Below are positions 14,269 through 24,885 of a stretch of DNA of 58,431 bases, in pieces. The notes under the pieces are model-generated. The model worked only from the letters and a program-made list of their open reading frames with translations, was not told the origin of the DNA and searched no databases. The first letter of the stretch is position 1; each line of letters starts with the position of its first letter. This stretch comes from a virus, in the IMG/VR virus record IMGVR_UViG_3300021425_000043, positions 1-58,431 of that record; one strand, 5' to 3'. Position numbers and translations under genes: made by a program.

Positions 14269-14943
14269 GTGGCAGCCTATTCTTCTTTAGTTAAAGAAAT
14301 TTTACCCTACGTACCTTTATGCCCAGACCCTTTAGTGGAACAAAATATACGTTCTGCGACTATTGAGTTTTGCGAAAGGTCAAAAGCTTATATATTAGAC
14401 ATGGATCCATTCAACACTATTGCAGGTGTTTACGAGTATGATTTTGATCTTCCAGTAGCTACAGAAGTTCATCAAGTTTTATACATGACCCACGACGGTA
14501 ACGATATGGATCCTATAAGCCCTAGGAGCTTAGAATTAAACTACCCAGACTGGAGAAATAGAACAGGTAACCCTCATGTATACTTGCAAAAGTCACCAAG
14601 TCTATTTTGGATTGTGCCTGTCCCAAGTGGGGCAAAAGAAGTTATAGCTAGTGTAGCTTTAAAACCAACCCGAACAAGTAATAATATTGATACTACAGTA
14701 GCTAATCAGTATAGAGATGCTTTAATTTATGGGACTTTGTACAGATTGCTAAGACTTCCCAACAGAGAGTGGACAGATGTAGCTGCTGCACAAGAGTATC
14801 TATACCAGTTTAACTTAGAAATAAAACAAGCAGAATTAAGAGCTCGAGGCGGAGATTTAGGAGTCAAAAGGACTGTTAAATATAAAGGCATAGGGCTACC
14901 TAGGAGACGGTATGGCAGATACGGAAAGGAAATCGACTATTGA
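14269..14943 (+). CDS. podoviral connector/tail-tubular-A-like protein
   Basis: GTG start behind AGGAGGATAAG; 224 residues beginning MAAYSSLVKEILPYVPLCP. The pattern of early helix (VEQNIRSATIEFCERSKAY), central beta region (YEYDFDLPVATEVHQVLYM) and C-terminal helix (ALIYGTLYRLLRLPNREW) fits the P22 gp4/T7 gp11-like nozzle adaptor group. It would join the portal-adaptor ring to the tail. The basic C-terminus (LPRRRYGRYGKEIDY) overlaps the next gene by 32 nt. Confidence 0.7.
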   Translation: MAAYSSLVKEILPYVPLCPDPLVEQNIRSATIEFCERSKAYILDMDPFNTIAGVYEYDFDLPVATEVHQVLYMTHDGNDMDPISPRSLELNYPDWRNRTGNPHVYLQKSPSLFWIVPVPSGAKEVIASVALKPTRTSNNIDTTVANQYRDALIYGTLYRLLRLPNREWTDVAAAQEYLYQFNLEIKQAELRARGGDLGVKRTVKYKGIGLPRRRYGRYGKEIDY

Positions 14944-15340
14944 AGATTTTGTCTGCGTTGATATACGCACTTGCTGGGAAGAAGTAAAGCCCGGTATTGT
15001 TGAAATTCTTAAAGATAGGACTTTAAGTTATAGAGCTGAAGACGTTTATGCAGCTTGTGTGAATAACAAAGCTTATCTGTATAAAGCTGATCATAGTTTT
15101 GTAATTCTTACTATTGAAGTAGATGAGTTTACCAATGAGCAGACTTTATTTATTTGGTTAGGCTACGCGTATGAGAAAGGCACAAATGTTTGGGCTCAAA
15201 AACGAGATTGGTTTGATCAACTTGCTAAAAGTATAGGTTGCAGATATATAGCAGCTCATACTAAAATTAAGGAATTAGAATCCTATTTTCTAAAAGAAGG
15301 ATGGGAATTGGATACAAGGGTATTTAGGAGAAAAGTTTAA
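14912..15340 (+). CDS. hypothetical protein, possible GNAT-like fold, 142 aa
   Basis: It begins MADTERKSTIEDFVCVDI and starts inside the previous gene. The order of elements (WEEVKPGIVEILKD, then AACVNNKAYLYKADHSFVIL, KRDWFDQLAKSIGC, ELESYFLKEGWELD) resembles the acetyltransferase-like fold of small internal proteins such as T7 gp13. The acetyl-CoA pyrophosphate loop is not obvious, so enzyme activity is doubtful. It probably takes part in core or ejection-protein assembly. Confidence 0.55.
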   Translation: MADTERKSTIEDFVCVDIRTCWEEVKPGIVEILKDRTLSYRAEDVYAACVNNKAYLYKADHSFVILTIEVDEFTNEQTLFIWLGYAYEKGTNVWAQKRDWFDQLAKSIGCRYIAAHTKIKELESYFLKEGWELDTRVFRRKV

Positions 15341-15945
15341 TGGGCGGATTTGTAAGAAAAATAACAGGTAAACCTAAAAAAGAAAGATATAAAGCTACTT
15401 CTATGGAGAAGTTCCAAACCCAGTTTAGTACTGAGTTGTTAAAAAGATTAGATCCTAATATTAGAAACGTTATAAGCGCTATTCGGGATTATGGTTCGCA
15501 AGATTTTGCGTCAGAGCAAGAAGGTATTGCTAATTTTGATGCAATGAAAGCTGCTTCTACAATTCCAGGTCCTATTGGTACCGGTGTTGCGCTCGGTATT
15601 GGGGTGGGTAATATTATGAAGAGAACTAGTAATGTTGATCAATCAGCAGATAGATTAATTGGAACTCTGTCTAATATGTCAACTGCTTCTACTAAAGGTA
15701 AGGTAAAAGCAACAGAAGCTAATATGCTCGCTGTAAAAGGTCAAGCTGGTGAGTTTGATACCCTTACAAAAGGCATAGGGGCAAACGTTAAATTATCTAC
15801 TTCAGACTTGTTAGGACAAGCTGCTTATAAAACTAAACGAGATTCAGCAGCTATGAATTTGTTTATGCCCGCTTTTACAGCCGCAGGTGCTGCAGCTGGT
15901 AACGCTTTAACAGACTCTTCAGCTACAGAGGACGGAGATAAATAA
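15340..15945 (+). CDS. internal virion / ejection protein, 201 aa
   Basis: It begins MGGFVRKITGKPKKERY and overlaps the previous stop. Residues 70-90 (TIPGPIGTGVALGIGVG) and 175-190 (MNLFMPAFTAAGAAAGN) are small-residue-rich hydrophobic stretches, typical of podoviral ejection proteins that form a channel through the host envelope. The middle is polar with coiled-coil character. Together with the next three genes it forms the probable inner-core/ejection set. Confidence 0.6.
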   Translation: MGGFVRKITGKPKKERYKATSMEKFQTQFSTELLKRLDPNIRNVISAIRDYGSQDFASEQEGIANFDAMKAASTIPGPIGTGVALGIGVGNIMKRTSNVDQSADRLIGTLSNMSTASTKGKVKATEANMLAVKGQAGEFDTLTKGIGANVKLSTSDLLGQAAYKTKRDSAAMNLFMPAFTAAGAAAGNALTDSSATEDGDK

Positions 15946-16487
15946 TGGCTTTAGATCCAGGATATGACCCAACAGGACAACTAGAAGGGTTTTTACGTTC
16001 AGATTATGATCGTTTTATGAAAGAAGATGCGCCTTTTCAAGAACGTCTTCTTAGACAAGCTATGTCAGACACTTCAATTATTGATAGAGCTCGAACTATT
16101 GCGCCTAGAGAGATAGAAAAACAAAATCAAATTATGCGTCGTAATTTAGAAAGATACGGTGGAGGGAATTTAACACCGGCACAAAGACGGGAAATGAATA
16201 GAGCTCAACAAAGAGGCGGACAACTTGCAACGGCTAATACGATTAATCTAGCGAGAAGGAACCAAAGAGAAGTTAATCAAGCTTTAAGAGCGCAGCTGTT
16301 GTCTGTTTTTAATAGACAAAAATCACAAGCAACCGGTATGTTGGCACAATCTGGTCTTGCTCAAGTTTCTAGAGAGAATGCGTATAGAAATGCAAAAGCT
16401 TCTTATAGAGGAAATTTGTTTAGACTTGGCGGAGCTTTAATTAGTGGCGCTATCAAAGGGGCTACAGGGGGTGCAAGCGGTGGCTAA
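15945..16487 (+). CDS. internal virion protein, T7 gp14-like, 180 aa
   Basis: It begins MALDPGYDPTGQLEGFL. It is rich in Arg, Gln and Ala, with long helices (REIEKQNQIMRRNLERYGGG; RREMNRAQQRGGQLATANTI) and a C-terminal small-residue segment (FRLGGALISGAIKGATGGA) that could insert into membranes. Such composition and gene position match gp14-like or P22 gp7-like ejection proteins. It overlaps both neighbours. Confidence 0.6.
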   Translation: MALDPGYDPTGQLEGFLRSDYDRFMKEDAPFQERLLRQAMSDTSIIDRARTIAPREIEKQNQIMRRNLERYGGGNLTPAQRREMNRAQQRGGQLATANTINLARRNQREVNQALRAQLLSVFNRQKSQATGMLAQSGLAQVSRENAYRNAKASYRGNLFRLGGALISGAIKGATGGASGG

Positions 16488-18975
16488 TAAATATATTCCA
16501 CAAGAAGAATACAAACCAAAAGGGCTCTTATATCAATTACCTATAATTGGAGATGCTCTTAAGGATGCCCTTATTCCACAGAGTGTGCAACAGTCTCAAC
16601 TTGCAAAACTTAATGAACAAAAACTTGTAAACAACGCTATTGATTACGGCTTTAATGATAATTTTTTAATAGACGCTAGGGCAGGCGGATTGCTTGGTAA
16701 TAACTATCAACCTATAGAAACAGAAGGAAAATCTTTTATTTCTAATTTACTTTCTGTGGAGTCATCTGAAGGTGGTAAACAATTTACTTTAAAAAATAAA
16801 GATTTTATAGAAGCCTTGGTAGCAGACTTTCCTCTTCTTACTAAAACTCAAACAGTTCAAGGGACTACAGAAGACTTTATTCCTAGTAGTGTAGTTTACA
16901 ACCCAAATAAAAACAGCGTTTTTATAGTAGGGAAGAACTATAAAGGAGATATGGCCCCTAAAACTTTAATGCAGTCTGATGCAACAGATGATGAGATAGC
17001 AGAATATTCTTTATCAGACGCTAACGAGTTGTTTAAATTAGCTCTTAATTATAAGTATGTTAACTCTAATCAAAAACCTGGCTACATAAGTGCTTCTCTT
17101 CAAGATGCGCAACCTTCAAATACATCTCTTGATATAGCTGAGGCTATCTCTGAAGCAAAGAAAAACGGGTTGTTAGAAGATGCAGAAGTAGTTGGGCAGT
17201 TTAATGAAAGTATTGCTGCTTTAATCGCAGAACAACAAGACCCAGAAGCAGCTGCAAAATTAGATGACGAGATACCACCTATTGCTTTGACTGAAGTTAG
17301 GCCTGAAATTGTCGAGTTATTACCGGACCAAGCAGGGCCACCAGAACCGGGTTCTAAACAAGCTCAAGCTATGGCTATGGTAGAGGGCTCACAACTCAGT
17401 GAAGAAGACACGAACGCAATGATACAGGCTTGGAATAACATGAACACTGCTGAAAAGGTATCTTTGTTAAGCACTGGGCTACTTGTTATACCAGGGGTTG
17501 GCGCTCTTACTTATGCAGGAGTTAGAGGTATTGCCCTTACTGCAGGAGTTTTATCAAGAGCAAATATAGGAACAAGACTGCTTAATTTTGCTAAGAGCAC
17601 TGTTACTAGGCCTAAAACACAGACTCAGGCTGTATCTAAAAGCGGCAAAAGATTTGATGTTGATTCTCCGCAAGGCAAACAAATTGTCAAAGCTGGTGAA
17701 GCTGATTTGAAAAAAAGATCAACTAGCGAAAAATTAATGGATTTTGGAAGAGGAAAAGGCTCACAGAACCCTAGAACAGTGACTGAAGTTGTAAAAGATT
17801 CTTCCGGTAACGTAGTAAGAGAATTTTCGCCGACAAGAGCTACCGGTTTGGGCTTAGCCGGCACTAGTATTGGCGGGAATATCGCTGGTGGCATGATCGA
17901 GGGAGAGCTTGATGAGATAGAAACAGCTAACGAGCAACAAGCTGGGACTGAGGCTGTCGCTTTTGATGTTCCAGAGTTTAAGAGCGCGCAAGAGGCCACT
18001 ACTTATTTTAGTGATGAAAACAATTACAACAACTTTGTCAAGGCCGCAAGCAGCACAGGCGCTCAAAACGTAGCAGAACGTTTAGAGTCTGCTCTTGACA
18101 GTTTAGGAGTTACAGATGGGCAATCTTTTACTGCTAATATAGACAAAATAGTAGCTAGCATTAACCCAACTAATGATGTTAACACTAATAGGATAGCTGC
18201 AGCTTTGATTGCTGAAAGATCAGGAGCTTCTAGACCGGATCAAGCTAAACTTTTTTATAATACCCTCAATGCTTTTACTAGTTCAGATCGCTTAAGTTTT
18301 GATGCTTCTGCTAGACAAAGAGACTTACTAACAGAAACTAAAGATAGCTTTACAAGTTACTATCTCCCAGATACTGGTTTTGATACTAGTGGAGAGATAC
18401 AAGAGATACAAGAGTTGTTTGCAGGAGGTAGTTTTGATGAACTTACTGAAAATAACTCAATTAAATTAAACAGAGATGCTTTAGCTGGTAAGTATCAGGC
18501 TCTTTTTCCTGAGTATATTATGACAGATAATGGCCCTTTAAATATCAAAAGAGCACAGTTACAAACAGCCGGCCAAAGAGTTGGTTTAAACAGAACTGAA
18601 CTTGTGCAATTAACCAATAACCAAAGAGCAGTAGAAAACTTAGAAAGAATACAAACAAGTCAAGCTGTAAAAAGTTTGATAGACAAGTACAGCAGAACAG
18701 GGCTTTTTGAAGCTATAAGAAACTTTTTTGCAGGTAGAGTAGATTTTAAAGATCCTGAAGACGAAATATATCCTTACGTTTCAGCAGAAGTTAGAAAAAC
18801 AGAAACTGGCTATGACTTAGTAAGGTTAAGATTGAGACAACCGGGTTCTGGTGCTAAATCTAGTATAGTCATTGAAGACCAAGAGTTTACTAATGAGTTT
18901 GGTAATTTAGAAAGCCAGTTGCAACTTGGTTTTTATGCTAATTTAGGTAAACAAAATATCAAAGTAATAAATTAA
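16480..18975 (+). CDS. internal virion / ejection protein, 831 aa
   Basis: I place the start at GTG 16480 (MANKYIPQEEYKPKG), with AGGGGG about 8 nt upstream. A longer frame from GTG 16444 gives 843 residues. The N-terminal ~280 residues are mixed alpha/beta. Residues ~325-370 are hydrophobic and Gly-rich (LLSTGLLVIPGVGALTYAG; GIALTAGVL) and could cross or line a membrane channel. The remainder is helical and polar. I recognise no catalytic motif. It is probably part of the ejected DNA-delivery apparatus. Confidence 0.65.
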   Translation: MANKYIPQEEYKPKGLLYQLPIIGDALKDALIPQSVQQSQLAKLNEQKLVNNAIDYGFNDNFLIDARAGGLLGNNYQPIETEGKSFISNLLSVESSEGGKQFTLKNKDFIEALVADFPLLTKTQTVQGTTEDFIPSSVVYNPNKNSVFIVGKNYKGDMAPKTLMQSDATDDEIAEYSLSDANELFKLALNYKYVNSNQKPGYISASLQDAQPSNTSLDIAEAISEAKKNGLLEDAEVVGQFNESIAALIAEQQDPEAAAKLDDEIPPIALTEVRPEIVELLPDQAGPPEPGSKQAQAMAMVEGSQLSEEDTNAMIQAWNNMNTAEKVSLLSTGLLVIPGVGALTYAGVRGIALTAGVLSRANIGTRLLNFAKSTVTRPKTQTQAVSKSGKRFDVDSPQGKQIVKAGEADLKKRSTSEKLMDFGRGKGSQNPRTVTEVVKDSSGNVVREFSPTRATGLGLAGTSIGGNIAGGMIEGELDEIETANEQQAGTEAVAFDVPEFKSAQEATTYFSDENNYNNFVKAASSTGAQNVAERLESALDSLGVTDGQSFTANIDKIVASINPTNDVNTNRIAAALIAERSGASRPDQAKLFYNTLNAFTSSDRLSFDASARQRDLLTETKDSFTSYYLPDTGFDTSGEIQEIQELFAGGSFDELTENNSIKLNRDALAGKYQALFPEYIMTDNGPLNIKRAQLQTAGQRVGLNRTELVQLTNNQRAVENLERIQTSQAVKSLIDKYSRTGLFEAIRNFFAGRVDFKDPEDEIYPYVSAEVRKTETGYDLVRLRLRQPGSGAKSSIVIEDQEFTNEFGNLESQLQLGFYANLGKQNIKVIN

Positions 18976-18978
18976 TGT

Positions 18979-21900
18979 ATGGCTATACCAAAAGAGTTTA
19001 TAGGGAGTCAGTCTGAAAGAGACATAAGGGCTAACAACCTTAAAGACTTAGAGCCTTTAATAGGTACTCAATCTAAAAGAATTCTTGGGCCAGAAGATCG
19101 TGTAGAAGTTGATGATTTAACTTCTGGCATAGAACGTTTCCGTGCCTCTTTTAAAGCTGGACAAGCTAACCTTGTAAGTTCCCTTGCTAACTTTGATGCT
19201 TCTGTAGCGGCTTTGACCGGCAACGAAGAGAGGATGAATGAATCCTTAAAACGAGCAAAAGATGAACAAGAGGTAGGAGCTTATTATCTTTTAGACAGCC
19301 AACCTTTCGAAGAATTTATCAAAGCGCCTACTTTTAGTGGCTTCGTAGATAGTGCTATAGAAGCAACCGGTCAATTTGCCCCCACCGCAATCACAAGTGT
19401 TATTGCAGCCCTAGCGGGTGCAGGAGTAGGAGCGAGCTTGAGCTACTTAACAGGCTCTAGTAGTTTGTTTGCTGCAGCTGGTAGTACTGGTTTGACCACT
19501 ATACCTGCTAGTTTAGCTTCAAGAAAGTTTATTCAAACTGAAGTAGAAGATATCTTAAAAAAGAAAGTAACTTTAGATGTTCTTAAAAAACAAGGTAAAA
19601 AGACTGCAATAACTATGACACCTGAAGAGGATAAAGTTGTTAATCTTTTATACCCGTATTTAAGATCCCAACTCAGGAATAAGTACGCAACTAGAGGTGC
19701 CGTAGCGGGCGCTTTTGCACAAGAACAACCTATTGGTGCAGGTATAGCCTTTGGCGATTACGCTGAACAAGATATGACAGACCCCATAACCGCATTTAGA
19801 GCTCAACAACAAGGCGCTACATTTGGCCTGATTGGTGTTGGTAGTGAAGCTTTGATCTATAAAGCTATTGTTGGAAACTTAAAAAGCAAAGCAGCAAAAA
19901 ATCTAATTAACGAGAGAGCTATATTAGATGCTCCTTCAGCTGGTAAATCTACACTTGATATTGTTTCTAGAGGTTTAGGTGCTGGAGTACTCACAGGCGT
20001 TTCTGAAGGGGTAGCAGAAGGCTTGCAAGAAGAACTCTCCGTGCAACAAAAACTTAGAATAGATGACGAATACACGAAGACTCAAGCTAACTTAGATAGG
20101 CTCCAAGCTCTGTATATGGGAGCTATAGGTGGCATGGGAATTGGTACCGGCACTGGTACAAGTACTGCTGTGCTAGGAAAAATGAGAGAACTTGTTGAAA
20201 TAGGGTATGAAAAACGTATGTTTGATTTATACCAAAAAACAAAACAAGGCGAGAATAATCCTATTTTAGAAACACAAACAGATTTAAGTGCACAGTTTAG
20301 AGACCTACAAGACCCTAATATTAATAGAGATTTTGTTTGGGTAGATCAACAAAACTATGAAGAGTTTGGTCCTATTGCAAATAGGATAGAAAAAATATCA
20401 AACCTAGAAAGGACTATGATACCAGGGGTAGGTACTTTCTTTACTCTTGATGGCGACCTTAACCAAAGGTTTGTAAACACTATGAGCGCTGCGCCTTTGA
20501 ATAGAAAAAGACTGTTAGAGTTTTTAGATATTTATGGTAAGAACCCTCCTACTGAAGGTAAGGGCATGAGAGTAGTAGTGTCTGTACGTGGCCAAAACAA
20601 CGAAGTGTTAAAGAGGTATGATGTAGAAGCAGGCGAAGAGGAACAAACTGCTATAACAGCTGCTCAAAATTACATAGGGGGCCCAGATGGTACTAACAAT
20701 AGAAATATTGTTGTGCAAACTTTAGAGGCTTTTAATGAAGAACGTGCAGGTAAACTTCCTGTCCGAGAAGAAGAGTCCGCAATGGAAGAAGACTTAGATG
20801 ACTACGAAGCTAATCAAACTCCTTTTGAAACTTTTACAACTGAACAAGAAAGACTGTTTGCACAAGACACACAAACAGAACCCCAAATAGTACCAGATTT
20901 AAAAGCTAGAAATATTAGAGAACAACAAGGATCTCTTGAAAACCCTATCGGCAGGGAAACTGATGGTAGGCCTTTTGGGGTCGTAAAAAATCAAAAGTTT
21001 GTAGTTAAAAAGGGAGATGAGTTATACAACAAGATATTGAACGGTGCAGAAGACACTACACCTTTAGCCCCAGAGTTTGTTACAGAGTTTGATAGACTAG
21101 TTACAGCAGGAAAAATTAGTGAAGGTGTAGCTAATAGATATTTAAAACTTAATCAAGCTTTAGCCCGTAGTGATTTGTTAGGAAACCAAGCTTACGGTTT
21201 TGGAGAACAATCAGAGGGCATAGTTATTTATAAATATAATATGCCTGGAGTCTCAGCAGCTGTTGGCACACAAAATGTTACTCCTGATTTAGCACAAAAA
21301 GTTGCAGCTATTGTAGGAAGAGGTAGAACTAACAAACCCCCTAAAGATAGGGATCCACGTAGTCAAAGAAGGTTTACAAGGTTTGAATTAGAGAAAGATG
21401 GAGAGAAAACCCCTGTAGACCCTAATAGGTTTACCAATATAGGTAGGAATATATCTAAAGCTTTTGGTAATAATATCGAAGGAGATTTTCAATCTGCTAT
21501 AGGAGGCTTTGGTTTCTTGTTAGCAGAAATGTCCGCAAACGGTTACACCCTTTTATTTGAAGGCAAACCTTTTACTGATGAACAAGCTGGTATTGCTCAA
21601 ATTTATAATAAAGATGGTAGGTCTTTAACTCTTGAGCAAATGCAAAGGCAGATAGGCAGAGAAACAAGCCTACAAAGAAATCGTAATGTGCCTTTGACCG
21701 AGACTTCTACTTTAGAAGGAATAGAAAGAGATGACCTAGAAGCTGCACAAAATTTAGTAGAAGAAGCAGAAAAACAAGTAAAACTAGCAAAAGAAGAACT
21801 TGAACAAGTTAAAGAAGATGTTGAGGTTGAAAAAGCTGCACTTAAGCAAGGCTTAACAGAAGAAGAAATAAGTAGTGGCATGTTTGTAAGCCAAACTGGT

Positions 21901-24873
21901 AAGAAAGTAAAACCTTTTAGACCAAAAGGTCAGCAAGAAGCAGTCAACCTTAGTTCTAGAGAAGCAGCTATAGATAGAAAAGTTGAAAGAGCGGAAAGAA
22001 AATTAACAGCAGCTACAAAAGGAGAGGATGTTGCAAATAATGTTTTCTTCCAAGCAGAGAAACAAGGAGAGCAAGAAATCCAAGAAGATCCAACTGATCA
22101 ATACGCTTTCGATAGCAATCCTTTGTTTAGAGAATGGGCTAAAAAACCTGCGCGGTCTGCAGAACAACGAGAACTAGATGCAACGCAAGCAAAGGCGGGA
22201 AAAGAATATGTGCAATATAGTTCTACTATAGAGAAGCATCTTGGTGTAGAAGTTTTAGATGCTTTAAAAAACATTGCTAAAAATACATTAGGGCTAAATA
22301 GAGAGATGTTATTCTTCAGTGCAGAAGATACTATTGTTCTAGAAGATAAAAATTTAGAAAAAAGAGCAAGAGCTGCACAGGCTAAATTTGGGCCTGAGTC
22401 TAATCAACGTGGTATAAATATACGAGGCCGTGGCAACACTGACGTTATTATTATACAGACTAGAGACGGTTTTAACGCAGAAGACCAAGGAGCTCGACTT
22501 TTTGCTGTAGCCCACGAAATAGGACATTCTTTTATTTATCAAGAATTAGATAGAAGTTTAGGTGTAAAAACCCTTAGAAATGCTTTACAAAAAGCTTTTG
22601 ATGAAGAACTAAAGACTAATACAACTGATCAATATTCTTTGCCGGACGGTAAAGGTTTCCAAGAATGGGTATCAGACCAAGTAGCCGTATTTTTAATTGA
22701 TGAGACTAAGAAAGCTAAAAACCAAACAGAGTCATTCTTTAAAAATATTGCAAATAAAGTAAAAGCTTTCTTCTCTAAGTATGAAGCTGTAGCAAAAAGA
22801 AGGTTCACACAAAACCCTGCTTTTAATGATTATATCCAAGAAGTTATGTCTTCTACTAAAAACAATAAATTTAAGTATGAACAAAAAGCTAGAGTAGAAG
22901 AAAAAATAGAAGAAGTTAAACAGGTATTAGACAAAGGGGCCGCACAAACTCTTAAACGTATAACCAACAAAATTGTAGAAGATGGAGAAATACCTAATTC
23001 TAGAGTAGATGCAGCAACACGTACTCTTAGAACTATCTTTCAAGATGCCGATGGGCTACTTAGGAGTTTTGGAGAACCAGGCAAAGCCTTAGCAAGGCTC
23101 TTTAAGCAAAGAGTGGGTACTAAAGAAAAGACTGCTTACCTAACTAAAGTATTTAGTCTTGCTCGTGCAAAGATGAATGAGATACAAACTATTTTGAACG
23201 TAGAGTCCCCAGGTGATATGAATGAAGCAGTTGAACAAGTATTACAAGAGTTAGAAAATCCAGATACTCCTTTTGAACAGTTATCACCGCAAGCTCAACA
23301 GATGCGCACCTTTTTAATTAAACACTACAACGATTTAAATTTAGGTGAGTTAGGAGTGGGTTTCTTAGAAAACTATTTCCCTAGGTTGTATAAGATAGAA
23401 GAACTATTGAATGACCCTGGTTTAAGAGAAACTTTAATTGAAACCTTAGTTCAATATAATCCTGGCTTGTCAAAAAGTGACGCAACAGATGCTGTTGTAG
23501 ATATGTTACGTGACCCAAGTGAAGATGCTAACTTTAATAGGGCTGCAGAAGATGAGTATGCAGTGGGTATGTTAGCGCAGAGAGCAGAGTTATTTAGAAA
23601 TATACCTACAGATGCTTTAAGAAATGCTGAGCTTTTAGAAGACGCTTCTTACGCTTTACAGAGATACATACAGAACTCTACTAAAAGAAGAGGTTTTGCT
23701 GATTTTGGCGGTACACAAGCCATAGAAGAACAGCTAAGCCTTATAAAAGACCCTAAAGAAAGAGAACTAGCTAAAGATGCAGTTAAAGCAATACTAGGTA
23801 GGGTTGACCCTATAGAGAGTAAAACTTTTAGAAACATTAACAATGCAGGTTTATTTTTTAATGTCACTACATTATTACCTTTATCTGTCTTTGCTTCTTT
23901 CCCAGATCTAGCAGGCCCTATCTTGCGTTACAGAGGCATACCTAACTTTTTAGAGACTATGCGTACTGTTACTGCAGCTATGTCGGAAGCAGAAGTAGAT
24001 CAATTTGCAAAAGATATAGGAGCTGTTGGTATTAATGCTATGAATGAGCAATATGTGGGTGCGGGAGAACTACAGTACACAAGTAAAAAGACTAAAAAAT
24101 GGACTAATAATTTCTTTAGGTTTATACAATTAGAACAGTTTACTAATTTTACTAGACGATTTGCTGCAGGCATGGCCCGTGTATTTTTAATAGATAATGC
24201 GAATAAAGCTTTAGCAGGAGATGAGACTGCACAACGTTACCTAGGAGAGCTTGATGTAACAGCTGACGAAGTTATAGCATGGGGTGGGGGAGATATCACT
24301 GCTCCGTCCCATCAAAGAGTTAGACTAGCGGCTGCTAGATTTGTAGATGAGGCTATTGTTAGACCTAATGCAGCCGAGAGGCCTGTTTGGGCTTCTGATC
24401 CTAGGTTTGCCTTAGTTTGGCAACTTAAGTCTTTCTTTTATTCTTACGGCAAAAACATCGTAATGGGCACAGGTAGAGAGATGCAATCTAGAATGGCAGA
24501 AGTTGGTATGAAAGGGGCTGCAATACCTTTATTTATGGGTGCAGTTACTCTGCTTCCTTTAACTATGTTAGGCCTTGATTTAAGAGAAAGATTTAAAATT
24601 GGTTTAGCTTGGGCGTTGCCGGGTGTTAGCCCTGAAGATAAGAATTATAGAAGGTCTTTAGATATGGACATGGGGGAATATAGCGTTGAGATTATAGATA
24701 GATCTGGAATATTAGGCCCATATACAATGGCGTTGCCTTTATTCATAGAGAGAAAACGTTATGGAGACCCTCTATGGGTAGGGCCATTAGGGCCTACTAT
24801 AGGTACAGGTTATGATTTGATATCGGGTGATATTAAACCAAAGAATTTAATTCCATTTTATTCACCATTATAG
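18979..24873 (+). CDS. giant internal virion protein with HExxH metalloprotease motif, 1964 aa
   Basis: The largest gene in the window. The N-terminal part contains Gly/Ala-rich hydrophobic segments (residues ~130-180: GQFAPTAITSVIAALAGAGV). A coiled coil lies around residues 915-965 (EAEKQVKLAKEELEQVKED). A zinc-protease motif VAHEIGHSF has H1179, E1180 and H1183, with a plausible third ligand E1229 in QEWVSDQ. The C-terminal ~350 residues are helical and partly hydrophobic (GAAIPLFMGAVTLLPLTMLG). Length and position fit the T7 gp16-like giant ejection protein, which carries an enzyme to breach or modify the envelope. Here the embedded activity looks proteolytic rather than peptidoglycan-cleaving. 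An AGTTTATAG-like start context gives no strong ribosome site. Confidence 0.8.
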   Translation: MAIPKEFIGSQSERDIRANNLKDLEPLIGTQSKRILGPEDRVEVDDLTSGIERFRASFKAGQANLVSSLANFDASVAALTGNEERMNESLKRAKDEQEVGAYYLLDSQPFEEFIKAPTFSGFVDSAIEATGQFAPTAITSVIAALAGAGVGASLSYLTGSSSLFAAAGSTGLTTIPASLASRKFIQTEVEDILKKKVTLDVLKKQGKKTAITMTPEEDKVVNLLYPYLRSQLRNKYATRGAVAGAFAQEQPIGAGIAFGDYAEQDMTDPITAFRAQQQGATFGLIGVGSEALIYKAIVGNLKSKAAKNLINERAILDAPSAGKSTLDIVSRGLGAGVLTGVSEGVAEGLQEELSVQQKLRIDDEYTKTQANLDRLQALYMGAIGGMGIGTGTGTSTAVLGKMRELVEIGYEKRMFDLYQKTKQGENNPILETQTDLSAQFRDLQDPNINRDFVWVDQQNYEEFGPIANRIEKISNLERTMIPGVGTFFTLDGDLNQRFVNTMSAAPLNRKRLLEFLDIYGKNPPTEGKGMRVVVSVRGQNNEVLKRYDVEAGEEEQTAITAAQNYIGGPDGTNNRNIVVQTLEAFNEERAGKLPVREEESAMEEDLDDYEANQTPFETFTTEQERLFAQDTQTEPQIVPDLKARNIREQQGSLENPIGRETDGRPFGVVKNQKFVVKKGDELYNKILNGAEDTTPLAPEFVTEFDRLVTAGKISEGVANRYLKLNQALARSDLLGNQAYGFGEQSEGIVIYKYNMPGVSAAVGTQNVTPDLAQKVAAIVGRGRTNKPPKDRDPRSQRRFTRFELEKDGEKTPVDPNRFTNIGRNISKAFGNNIEGDFQSAIGGFGFLLAEMSANGYTLLFEGKPFTDEQAGIAQIYNKDGRSLTLEQMQRQIGRETSLQRNRNVPLTETSTLEGIERDDLEAAQNLVEEAEKQVKLAKEELEQVKEDVEVEKAALKQGLTEEEISSGMFVSQTGKKVKPFRPKGQQEAVNLSSREAAIDRKVERAERKLTAATKGEDVANNVFFQAEKQGEQEIQEDPTDQYAFDSNPLFREWAKKPARSAEQRELDATQAKAGKEYVQYSSTIEKHLGVEVLDALKNIAKNTLGLNREMLFFSAEDTIVLEDKNLEKRARAAQAKFGPESNQRGINIRGRGNTDVIIIQTRDGFNAEDQGARLFAVAHEIGHSFIYQELDRSLGVKTLRNALQKAFDEELKTNTTDQYSLPDGKGFQEWVSDQVAVFLIDETKKAKNQTESFFKNIANKVKAFFSKYEAVAKRRFTQNPAFNDYIQEVMSSTKNNKFKYEQKARVEEKIEEVKQVLDKGAAQTLKRITNKIVEDGEIPNSRVDAATRTLRTIFQDADGLLRSFGEPGKALARLFKQRVGTKEKTAYLTKVFSLARAKMNEIQTILNVESPGDMNEAVEQVLQELENPDTPFEQLSPQAQQMRTFLIKHYNDLNLGELGVGFLENYFPRLYKIEELLNDPGLRETLIETLVQYNPGLSKSDATDAVVDMLRDPSEDANFNRAAEDEYAVGMLAQRAELFRNIPTDALRNAELLEDASYALQRYIQNSTKRRGFADFGGTQAIEEQLSLIKDPKERELAKDAVKAILGRVDPIESKTFRNINNAGLFFNVTTLLPLSVFASFPDLAGPILRYRGIPNFLETMRTVTAAMSEAEVDQFAKDIGAVGINAMNEQYVGAGELQYTSKKTKKWTNNFFRFIQLEQFTNFTRRFAAGMARVFLIDNANKALAGDETAQRYLGELDVTADEVIAWGGGDITAPSHQRVRLAAARFVDEAIVRPNAAERPVWASDPRFALVWQLKSFFYSYGKNIVMGTGREMQSRMAEVGMKGAAIPLFMGAVTLLPLTMLGLDLRERFKIGLAWALPGVSPEDKNYRRSLDMDMGEYSVEIIDRSGILGPYTMALPLFIERKRYGDPLWVGPLGPTIGTGYDLISGDIKPKNLIPFYSPL

Positions 24874-24885
24874 GTATAATTAATT

